Assembly (NCBI GenBank): GCA_902489295.1
Contig: CABTZM010000011.1
Coordinates: 1-21,195 of the forward strand
Origin: an uncultured Collinsella sp.
GTDB taxonomy: Bacteria; Actinomycetota; Coriobacteriia; Coriobacteriales; Coriobacteriaceae
Direction of reading: 5' to 3'
Length of the DNA: 21,195 nucleotides
Shown: positions 1 through 10,889 of the stretch, one piece after another
Layout: each line of letters opens with the position of its first letter
Numbering within the stretch: the stretch's first letter is position 1
Notes under the pieces: model-generated
The model's input: the letters and a program-made list of their open reading frames with translations, nothing else
The model's database searches: none
Told to the model about the DNA's origin: nothing
Translations under genes and position numbers: made by a program

Positions 1-2795
<2,795 letters not shown>

Positions 2796-2796
2796 G

Positions 2797-4236
2797 TTAG
2801 TTCTCCTCGGTCGCAGCGTTCTCGGACTCGGCGAAATTCCAGCCAGCCAGGCGGTCCTTCGCGGTGTCGATGTCCAGGTAGTTCTCCTCGCCGTCCATGA
2901 GTCGCGTAAAGGCGGTAAAGAGATAGTGGGCATCGGTGGGGCCAGGCGAGGCCTCGGGGTGGTACTGGACCGAGAAGCACGGGGCGTCGAGCAGCTGGAT
3001 GCCCTCGGCGGTGCCGTCGTTGAGGTTCACATGTGTCAGGCGAATGCGGCCAAAGCGCTCGTTCATCACGACCGGCGCGATGCCGCGGCGCACCCAGACG
3101 CGCAGATCTCCATCGGCCGCATGCTCGGTCTCGCCGCCGGAAAGCTCGGGGACAAGCTTGCCCAAGCTGGGGAACAGCAGGCCAAAGCCATGGTTTTGTG
3201 CGGTAATCTCCACGCGACGGCTTACCAGGTTCATGACCGGCTGGTTGCCACCGCGGTGACCGAACTTAAGCTTTTCCATCTGGGCACCGCAGGCCAGGCT
3301 GATCATCTGGTGACCAAGACAAATACCAAAGACCGGCACCTTGCCGATCAGCTGCTGCACCTGCTCGTAGGTCTCCACCACGGCATCGGGGTCGCCGGGG
3401 CCGTTGGACAAAAAGACGCCGTCGGGATTCATGTCGAGCACCTGCTGGGCAGGCGTGTCCCACGGCACGACGGTAAGGTCGCAGCCGGCGCGGACCAGCC
3501 CCTCCAGAATGCCGCGCTTCACACCGCAGTCGTAGGCGACCACTTTGTCACGGGCAGGAGCGGCAGCCGAAAGCGCAAAGTCATGCGTGGCAGGCAGGTC
3601 GGCAGCCACAAACTCGTGAGGCGCGGGGCAACTTACGGTCTTGACCAGGTTCTCACCTACCAGCGTGGGCGCTGCGGCCAGACGCTCGGCAAGCTCGTCG
3701 ACGTCGAAGATCTCGGTCGAGATAATGCCCATCTTGGAACCATTGTCGCGCAGATGGCGCACCAGAGCGCGAGTGTCGACACCCTCGATAGCGACGATGC
3801 CGTGAGTGCGCAGGTACTCCGGCACGCTGACGGCCGAGCGCCAGTTAGAAGGCGTGGCGCACATGTCGCGAACGATCATGCCGCGCATAGCCGGAGCGCT
3901 CGCGGGGCGCACGGCGTCGCCGGGGAAGGCCGACTGGACATCGGTCTCGTCGATACCGTAATTGCCGATCTGCGGATAGGTCATGGTTACAATTTGGCCG
4001 GCATAACTCGGGTCGGTCATGACCTCAAAGTAGCCCTCGAGCGAGGTGTTGAAGCAGACTTCACCGGTCGCGGTTCCCTCGGCGCCGCATGCACGTCCAT
4101 AAAAAATGGTCCCATCCTCAAGATACAGGATGCAGGGACCGCAGGTGCCCTTGCTGGTTTTGGCCAGCATACGCTGGCAAAGCTCACTGGGCGCGAAGGT
4201 GCGGGCGGCAGCGCCCGCGGTATGGTTGTTCGCCAT
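2797..4236 (-). CDS. carA: Carbamoyl-phosphate synthase small (glutaminase) subunit
   Basis: Hydrolyses glutamine and channels ammonia to CarB. The protein has 479 residues when started at the ATG at 4236, which has GGGAAGGAGAATT directly upstream; a GTG seven codons earlier lies ahead of that site and is less likely. The N-terminal CarA domain is followed by a class I amidotransferase domain with the nucleophile in GICLGHQ (Cys near residue 306) and the His-Glu pair in HPEASPGP (near 426-428). It is about 100 residues longer than E. coli CarA (382). About 35 extra residues sit between ITAQNHGF and LTHVNLNDGT (roughly residues 352-396), and there are short extensions at both ends. carB follows after one base. 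The upstream side is insulated by a terminator at 4396-4435. Confidence 0.96.
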   Translation of the reverse strand: MANNHTAGAAARTFAPSELCQRMLAKTSKGTCGPCILYLEDGTIFYGRACGAEGTATGEVCFNTSLEGYFEVMTDPSYAGQIVTMTYPQIGNYGIDETDVQSAFPGDAVRPASAPAMRGMIVRDMCATPSNWRSAVSVPEYLRTHGIVAIEGVDTRALVRHLRDNGSKMGIISTEIFDVDELAERLAAAPTLVGENLVKTVSCPAPHEFVAADLPATHDFALSAAAPARDKVVAYDCGVKRGILEGLVRAGCDLTVVPWDTPAQQVLDMNPDGVFLSNGPGDPDAVVETYEQVQQLIGKVPVFGICLGHQMISLACGAQMEKLKFGHRGGNQPVMNLVSRRVEITAQNHGFGLLFPSLGKLVPELSGGETEHAADGDLRVWVRRGIAPVVMNERFGRIRLTHVNLNDGTAEGIQLLDAPCFSVQYHPEASPGPTDAHYLFTAFTRLMDGEENYLDIDTAKDRLAGWNFAESENAATEEN

Positions 4237-4294
4237 AATTCTCCTTCCCGGTCTCACAGGACCGGCTTAAAGGTGTGTAGTTAGGCCTCGCGGT

Positions 4295-4350
4295 ATTGTA
4301 ACCGCAAGCATGCCTCATGGCGTTAATTTCATCGAAATGTTTACGAAATG
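4295..4350 (-). promoter_or_regulatory. Candidate carAB control region
   Basis: On the minus strand a -10-like TACAAT (4295-4300) is the loop of a small inverted repeat GCGGT/ACCGC (4290-4305). I find no convincing -35. Further upstream the heptamer CATTTCG occurs twice with an 11-bp period (4344-4350 and 4333-4339), the spacing expected for two protein contacts on one DNA face. carAB is commonly controlled by pyrimidines or arginine, but I cannot match this to a known operator. Confidence 0.25.
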
Positions 4351-4373
4351 ATAATTATGACTTTCTATGCATA

Positions 4374-4405
4374 ATGATTTTTCTGGGACGGGGATTAAAA
4401 ATCAT
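4374..4405. repeat. Hairpin element with GGGACGGGG loop (copy 1)
   Basis: Perfect 9-bp stem ATGATTTTT (4374-4382) and AAAAATCAT (4397-4405) around the 14-nt loop CTGGGACGGGGATT. The right arm overlaps the terminator stem of the upstream gene by four bases. The same loop core occurs in the hairpins at 17300-17334 and 20840-20878, whose stems are unrelated in sequence. Confidence 0.7.
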
Positions 4406-4435
4406 CCCGCGGGGCTTGCGACTCACGCGGGATGA
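4396..4435 (-). terminator. Intrinsic terminator after the ABC exporter unit
   Basis: A 10-bp perfect stem CGCGGGATGA/TCATCCCGCG (4426-4435 and 4402-4411) is followed on the minus strand by a run of five T (4397-4401). It lies 22 bases after the stop of the membrane-protein gene and insulates carAB. Confidence 0.85.
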
Positions 4436-4457
4436 CATCGTTCTATATGGCTGCGGA

Positions 4458-5423
4458 CTACTTTTTCTTGTCCTGTCCCAGCAGATCGGACGGCGTTCGG
4501 TCGGGCTTGCCGCCGCGGAAAATCTCGCGGCCATGCAGACGATGCTCCAGGTCACGTTCGGCCTTTTCCTCGTCAATCTTGGTCTGGCTCACCACCGGGT
4601 CCTCAATCAACGACGACACCGAGTTCACCTGCTTCTGAATGCGCTCGGCGATGGTGTCGTCCATGCTTACGATGCGCATCTTCCAGTCGATACTCGTGGC
4701 GTTGGATGAGCTCTTGGTCCACACGAACGTCAAAATGGCGCTCTGGTGGCCCTGGGCGGGAAACATGCCAAAGAAGGAATCGTGCTGAATGTTGCTATCC
4801 TCGTCGATATAGGCATGCACGTTATACACCACGCGGTCGATCTTATCGTTGAGCAGCGCGTTGGTCGCAAGCGCCGCGGCCTGAATCTGACCATTGGACA
4901 GCAGCTCGAGCTCGTTGGCAGACGATGTGTCCAGCACCGTCACCTCGACCGTGCCCGTACGCTCATCGGCTTCATCGACGGTAAAGTCGAGTGGGAACTG
5001 CGTAAAGCCGTTGCCCCACTCAAGGCCGCCCTTCAGCGCCGTCGAAACGGTATCGACCGAAACGCTCTCGGACAGGTTGGCGGTGTTCAGACGACGCATC
5101 ACGCCGTAGCCAATCTGCATGCCCACGATCAGCACCAAAATACCAATGACCACGGCCATCGCGGTCTTCGTAATGGTATGACTCACCTGCGAACCCGAAG
5201 GATCGTCCTCGGACAGCGGGTCGATATGTTTTGCCTGGCTCGCGCGGTCCTCGCTGCGCAGCTGCGCTAGCGCCGCTTTGTCACCGCGCTTGGCCGCAGC
5301 CTCCTTCTCACGCATGCGCTCGGTGCGCTTTTTGGCGAGCGTAGGATCCAAGACGCCGGATGCATCGATTTCGGAGAATAACTCCGTCACTTCTTCCGGA
5401 GTCAAAGGGTTCTTATCAGCCAT
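4458..5423 (-). CDS. Single-pass membrane-anchored protein of unknown function
   Basis: 321 residues, family not recognised. Residues 1-86 are hydrophilic, charged and probably helical (KKRTERMREKEAAAKRGDK). One hydrophobic segment at about 87-108 (AMAVVIGILVLIVGMQIGYG) has no nearby signal-peptidase site and looks like a membrane anchor. The remaining ~210 residues are predicted outside the cell and end in a highly charged tail (LLGQDKKK). The start at 5423 has GACAGGAAG upstream. It begins 19 bases after the stop of the ABC exporter and ends at a terminator, so the two form one transcription unit; an accessory role for the exporter is an inference from position only. Confidence 0.8.
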   Translation of the reverse strand: MADKNPLTPEEVTELFSEIDASGVLDPTLAKKRTERMREKEAAAKRGDKAALAQLRSEDRASQAKHIDPLSEDDPSGSQVSHTITKTAMAVVIGILVLIVGMQIGYGVMRRLNTANLSESVSVDTVSTALKGGLEWGNGFTQFPLDFTVDEADERTGTVEVTVLDTSSANELELLSNGQIQAAALATNALLNDKIDRVVYNVHAYIDEDSNIQHDSFFGMFPAQGHQSAILTFVWTKSSSNATSIDWKMRIVSMDDTIAERIQKQVNSVSSLIEDPVVSQTKIDEEKAERDLEHRLHGREIFRGGKPDRTPSDLLGQDKKK

Positions 5424-5442
5424 AAACTTCCTGTCAAATCAA

Positions 5443-7215
5443 TCAGTCGAGCTCGTGCGCACGCGCACCTTCGAACTGCATTCGATAGTAACGGGCATAG
5501 GTGCCGCCACGGGCGAGAAGCTCCTCGTGCGTGCCACGCTCCACAACGCGACCATGCTCAACGGTCGCAATCTCATCGGCATGCTTAATGGTCGAAAGAC
5601 GATGGGCAATGATGATTGTGGTACGGCCGCGTGCCAGCTCTTCGAGTGACTCCTGCACCGCCTCCTCGCTCTCGTTATCCAAAGCACTCGTCGCCTCGTC
5701 CAAAATAAGGATCTTGGGGTTCTTGAGAAACACGCGCGCGATGGCAACGCGCTGTTTCTGTCCGCCCGAAAGACGGCTGCCGCGCTCGCCCACGACCGTG
5801 TCATAGCCCTGTGGAAGCGACTCGATAAAGGCATCGATGTTGGCGCGACGGGCGGCCTCGGCGATCTCTTCTGCCGTAGCGGCCGGCTTGCCGTAGGCGA
5901 TGTTCTCGCCGATTGTTCCGTCAAACAGGTAGACATCCTGCTGCACCAGGCCGATGGCGCGGCGCAGGCTCTGCTGCGTCACATCGCGCACGTCCTGGCC
6001 GTCGATGCTAATGGATCCGGCAGCCACGTCATAAAAGCGCGGCAGCAGCGAACAGGTCGTGGACTTGCCACCGCCCGAAGGGCCAACCAAAGCGATGGTC
6101 TGCCCGGGCTTGATGGACAGATTCATATGGTCGATAACGGGACGCTCTTCGGCATCACCCTCGCCCAGCTCAACGTCCTCGTAGTTAAAGCACACGTCGT
6201 GATAATCCACGGCGCCGGCAGTCACCTGCAGATCCGTAGCGCCCGGCTTGTCCTGGATATCCGGCGCGGTCGAGAGCACCTCGTCCATACGCTTAAAGCC
6301 AGCGATGGCCTTCTGATACATTTCGGCCGAATTGACGAGTGTCTCGAGCGGCGTGCAGAACAGCGAAATGTAGAGCGCGAAGGTCGCCATATCGACCGCC
6401 TGCAGCTGACCCTGGGCAACGAGCCAACCACCCAGCAGCACCACGATCACGTACAGCACGCCCGAGAGCAGGCCATACGTCGCAGTATAGACGCCCATGG
6501 CGTGATACATGTTTTCCTTGGACGAAAGGTAGCGATTGTTGGAGGCGCGGAACTTAGAGCGCTCGGTCTCCTCATTGGCAAAGCTCTTGACCACGCGCAT
6601 GCCCGCCAGCGAATCCTGCAGCTGCGCATTGATGCCGCTGATTTTTTTGCGATTGTCGCTAAAGACCTCGCGCATGCGCATGTTCTGCCAAAACATGATG
6701 ACCGCAAATGCCGCCGTCACCACGGCCATGGCAAGTGCCAGCACTGGAGCAATAGTAAAGAGAATCACAAACGACCCGACGATCTCGATACCGCAGATGA
6801 TGATCCACTCGGGCACGTGATGCGCCGCCTCGCAGATGTCGAACAGGTCGTTGACCACGCGGCTCATCATGTCGCCCGAGCTGTTGCGATCGAAGTACGC
6901 AAAGCTAAAGCGCTCGTACTGGTCGAACAGGTCCTCGCGCATCTTAGACTCCATGCGCGCGCCCATCACGTGGCCCCAATAGCTCACAAAGTAGCGGCAG
7001 GCACAACGGATGGCATACATCAGCACCAGACCCACCGCAATCATGCCGAGCGCCTGCATAATGGCAGCCTGACCCCGGGTAAACAACCCGCCGGTCAAAT
7101 TGCGCAGAATGATAGGAAACGCCAGGTCGATGGCAGCAAGCACCAGAGCGCAAACAGTATCGGCAACAAAAAGCCCCATCTGGGGCTTGTAGTAAGACAA
7201 GAATCTCTTCAGCAT
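5443..7215 (-). CDS. ABC exporter, fused membrane and ATPase domains
   Basis: 590 residues: a six-helix type I exporter membrane domain (about 1-310) then a nucleotide-binding domain (about 335-580). Walker A GPSGGGKST lies at 378-386, Q-loop LVQQD near 423-427, signature LSGGQKQR at 482-489, Walker B ILILDEATSALD at 502-513, and the switch histidine in IIAHRLST at 538. All key residues are intact. As a half-transporter with no partner exporter gene beside it, it probably works as a homodimer. It belongs to the MsbA/LmrA/MDR-like family; the substrate cannot be read from sequence. The start ATG at 7215 has GAGGATCAC upstream. A long inverted repeat separates it from the Nudix gene. Confidence 0.93.
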   Translation of the reverse strand: MLKRFLSYYKPQMGLFVADTVCALVLAAIDLAFPIILRNLTGGLFTRGQAAIMQALGMIAVGLVLMYAIRCACRYFVSYWGHVMGARMESKMREDLFDQYERFSFAYFDRNSSGDMMSRVVNDLFDICEAAHHVPEWIIICGIEIVGSFVILFTIAPVLALAMAVVTAAFAVIMFWQNMRMREVFSDNRKKISGINAQLQDSLAGMRVVKSFANEETERSKFRASNNRYLSSKENMYHAMGVYTATYGLLSGVLYVIVVLLGGWLVAQGQLQAVDMATFALYISLFCTPLETLVNSAEMYQKAIAGFKRMDEVLSTAPDIQDKPGATDLQVTAGAVDYHDVCFNYEDVELGEGDAEERPVIDHMNLSIKPGQTIALVGPSGGGKSTTCSLLPRFYDVAAGSISIDGQDVRDVTQQSLRRAIGLVQQDVYLFDGTIGENIAYGKPAATAEEIAEAARRANIDAFIESLPQGYDTVVGERGSRLSGGQKQRVAIARVFLKNPKILILDEATSALDNESEEAVQESLEELARGRTTIIIAHRLSTIKHADEIATVEHGRVVERGTHEELLARGGTYARYYRMQFEGARAHELD

Positions 7216-7245
7216 GTGATCCTCAAAGAAACATCAGCAACGCAA

Positions 7246-7357
7246 GGCCCTGGGACAAAATAATCAGTAGTACTTGTCCCAGGGTCGCCTGCGGCAACAA
7301 ACTCGTTACGGCTCTCACACCTGGGACAAGTACTACTGATTATTTTGTCCCAGGGCC
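7246..7357. repeat. Perfect 38-bp inverted repeat with 36-nt spacer
   Basis: Arms 7246-7283 and 7320-7357 are exact reverse complements, separated by 7284-7319. Each arm also carries its own inverted repeat: TGGGACAA and TTGTCCCA flank an AATCAGTAGTA-type centre. One long hairpin or two tandem hairpins could therefore form. It fills the gap between the stop of the Nudix gene (7368) and the start of the ABC exporter (7215). No open frame or transposase is inside. Confidence 0.9.
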
Positions 7358-7367
7358 AACCCGCTCG

Positions 7368-8063
7368 CTACAGCTCCGCGCCCCCAAGTCGGTGTGCGAT
7401 GCTATCGCAGGCCAGGGCGCCCACGACGGTCTTGGCATCCTCGATCTTGCCGTCGAGCACGGCGTCGATCAGCTCGTGCAGCGGCACCAGGTCCACGTTG
7501 ACAAACTCGTCATCATCGGGGTTGGGCGCATCAAACTCGAGCTTGGTAGCCAAGTAGATGTGGATGATCTCATCGCAAAAACCGCAGGACGTGACAATCG
7601 ACGTCAAAAAGCGAATACGGCCAGCCCTAAAGCCCGTCTCCTCATGCAGTTCGCGCTTGGCGCAATCGAGCGGATCCTCGCCCGGGTCGAGCTTGCCGGC
7701 GGGAATCTCGACCGTCACACGGTCGATGGCGGTGCGGTACTGACGCACCAGCACAATCTTGCCGCTCTCGGTCAGCGCCACAACGGCCGCCGCACCCGGA
7801 TGGCGAATGATGTCGCGGGCGCTGCGGTGACCGTTAGGCAGCTCCACCTCAAGACGGTGGACGTCGAGGATCTTGCCCTTCCAGGCACACTCCTCCGAAA
7901 GAATCTTCTCGTGCAGCTCGGCATCGTGCGGGTCGTCATCGCCCAGCACCAGCACCGGCTCGTCAGCGACCTCGCCGCCAGGCTCACCCTCGGCGTGCCC
8001 ATACACGCGGCTGTCCTCCTCGACGATCTGCGCATCCACGAGCTCTTCGTTCTTCTCGTCCAT
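7368..8063 (-). CDS. Nudix hydrolase, probable ADP-ribose pyrophosphatase
   Basis: 231 residues from the ATG at 8063. A complete Nudix box (G-x5-E-x7-REL-x-EE-x-GF) runs from GKLDPGE through RELHEETGF at about residues 123-145. It is preceded by VLVRQYR and VEIPAGKLDPGE, which are characteristic of the ADP-ribose pyrophosphatase branch that cleaves ADP-ribose to AMP and ribose-5-phosphate. Residues 1-55 are an acidic, low-complexity extension not needed for the fold. I prefer 8063 over the ATG at 8072 because GAGAGGA touches the latter directly but sits about 9 bases from the former. It starts 21 bases after purD stops, so they are cotranscribed. Exact substrate is inferred from family. Confidence 0.9.
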   Translation of the reverse strand: MDEKNEELVDAQIVEEDSRVYGHAEGEPGGEVADEPVLVLGDDDPHDAELHEKILSEECAWKGKILDVHRLEVELPNGHRSARDIIRHPGAAAVVALTESGKIVLVRQYRTAIDRVTVEIPAGKLDPGEDPLDCAKRELHEETGFRAGRIRFLTSIVTSCGFCDEIIHIYLATKLEFDAPNPDDDEFVNVDLVPLHELIDAVLDGKIEDAKTVVGALACDSIAHRLGGAEL

Positions 8064-8084
8064 CCGTCTCATTCCTCTCGGACT

Positions 8085-9389
8085 TTAGGCATCCCAGGCG
8101 TCACGGCCGCGCAGCGCGCGCAGGCCGATGTCGTGACGCAGAGTCTTACCCTCAAAATCAATCTTCTCGCAGGCCTCGTAGGCAAGGTTGCGAGCGTTCT
8201 CGAACGTGTCGCCCAGAGCGGTCACGGCAAGCACGCGGCCACCATTGGTCACGAGCTGGCCGTCCACCACGGCAGTGCCGGCGTGGTACACGGTCACGTT
8301 CTCCATGGCCTCGGCATCGGCGATACCGGTGATGACCTTGCCCTTCTCGTAGCTGCCGGGATAGCCCGCGCTCGTCAGGACAACGGCCACGGCCCACTCG
8401 TCACGCCAGTCAAGCTCAATCTGATCGAGCTCGCAGTTGGCGCAGGCGAGCATGACCTCGACCAGGTCGTTCTTAAGGCGCGGCAGCACGACCTGCGTCT
8501 CGGGGTCGCCAAAGCGGGCATTGAACTCCAGCACCTTGGGGCCGGCGGGCGTGAGCATAAAGCCGCCGTACAGGCAGCCGCGGTAGTCGATGCCCTCGGC
8601 AGCGAGCTCGGCAACGGTCTGCTCCATGACCTTCACCATGGTGGCGTGCTCCTCGTCGGTCACGATGGGCACCGGGCTGTAGACGCCCATGCCGCCGGTG
8701 TTGGGGCCCTTGTCGCCCTCGAGGGCGCGCTTGTGGTCCTGCGAGGTGGCCATGGGGCGCACGGTCTTGCCGTCGGTAAAGGCCAAAAGCGAGCACTCGG
8801 GGCCGGTCAGCATCTCCTCGATAACCACGGTGTTGCCGGCATCGCCAAAGGTGCCGCCAAAGCACTCGCGCACGGCCTCCTCGGCCTGCTCAAGTTCGGT
8901 CGCCACGATAACGCCCTTGCCCGCGGCAAGGCCGTCGGCCTTCACGACCAGCGGGGCGCCCTGCTCGCGCACATAGGCGAGAGCCGAAGCCTCGTCGGTA
9001 AATGAACCATAGGCTGCCGTCGGAATGCCCGCACGCTCCATGAGCTGCTTGGAGAACAGCTTGGAGCCCTCCATCTGGGCGCCCTCGGCACCCGGGCCAA
9101 AGCAGGGAATACCCGCCGCGCGCACGGCGTCGGCCACGCCCGCCACGAGCGGAGCCTCGGGGCCAATTACCACGAGTCCGCATCCGTGGCTCTGTGCAAA
9201 CGCCGCCACGGCCGCAGGATCGCAGTCGTCGAGAACAACGTTCTCGCCACAGCTCGCGGTGCCGCCGTTGCCCGGCGCGATGTAGAGCTTGCCGGCGCGC
9301 GGTGATGCTGCGAGCTTAGCTGCCAAAGCATGCTCACGGCCGCCGCTGCCCAACAACAGGATGTCGATGGTTTGAGTGTCCGCCTTCAA
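8085..9389 (-). CDS. purD: Phosphoribosylamine-glycine ligase (GAR synthetase)
   Basis: Second step of de novo purine synthesis: joins glycine to phosphoribosylamine using ATP. The product is 434 residues if it starts at the TTG at 9389, which has AGAGGAGG five bases upstream; longer upstream frames add a non-homologous leader and lack such a site. Family features in order: GSGGREHAL (about 14-22), MEGSKLFSKQ at the start of the ATP-grasp domain, VVKADGLAAGKGV, GPNTGGMG, and the metal-binding NARFGDPETQ. Length is normal for the family. purA lies upstream across a 118-base gap that holds competing hairpins. The Nudix gene follows 21 bases downstream. Confidence 0.97.
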   Translation of the reverse strand: MKADTQTIDILLLGSGGREHALAAKLAASPRAGKLYIAPGNGGTASCGENVVLDDCDPAAVAAFAQSHGCGLVVIGPEAPLVAGVADAVRAAGIPCFGPGAEGAQMEGSKLFSKQLMERAGIPTAAYGSFTDEASALAYVREQGAPLVVKADGLAAGKGVIVATELEQAEEAVRECFGGTFGDAGNTVVIEEMLTGPECSLLAFTDGKTVRPMATSQDHKRALEGDKGPNTGGMGVYSPVPIVTDEEHATMVKVMEQTVAELAAEGIDYRGCLYGGFMLTPAGPKVLEFNARFGDPETQVVLPRLKNDLVEVMLACANCELDQIELDWRDEWAVAVVLTSAGYPGSYEKGKVITGIADAEAMENVTVYHAGTAVVDGQLVTNGGRVLAVTALGDTFENARNLAYEACEKIDFEGKTLRHDIGLRALRGRDAWDA

Positions 9390-9429
9390 GGGTGCCTCCT
9401 CTATGGATGAATGGCCCGCTCCGCGCGAG

Positions 9430-9485
9430 CCCTTTGCAAGCAAATATACCCCTCGGCCGCCCGCTTGGGCTGCAAAGGGGTATAT
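9430..9485 (-). promoter_or_regulatory. Competing hairpins in the purA-purD gap
   Basis: Two mutually exclusive pairings exist: ATATACCCCT (9444-9453) with AGGGGTATAT (9476-9485), and CCCTTTGCA (9430-9438) with TGCAAAGGG (9471-9479). They share 9476-9479. The first could close behind purA as a weak terminator (there is no good T-run). The second leaves purD readable. An attenuator-like role is inference. Confidence 0.4.
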
Positions 9486-9507
9486 CGCAATAACCAAATA
9501 GTCCCGA

Positions 9508-10794
<1,287 letters not shown>

Positions 10795-10860
10795 GTTTAC
10801 TCCTTACATTCATGGACTGTCTGCGCGCCACGCCGGCACGCAGAAGCACAAAACATTCCC

Positions 10861-10889
10861 AGTATACCCGTGCAACGGGCGCCTGTCCT
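10861..10889 (-). promoter_or_regulatory. Candidate purA promoter
   Basis: On the minus strand, AGGACA (10884-10889; 4 of 6 to TTGACA) is followed 17 bases later by TATACT (10861-10866; 5 of 6 to TATAAT). The -35 overlaps the dnaB stop codon. The spacer contains a small palindrome CCCGT-TGC-ACGGG that might be an operator. The leader to the purA start would be about 60 nt. Confidence 0.5.
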
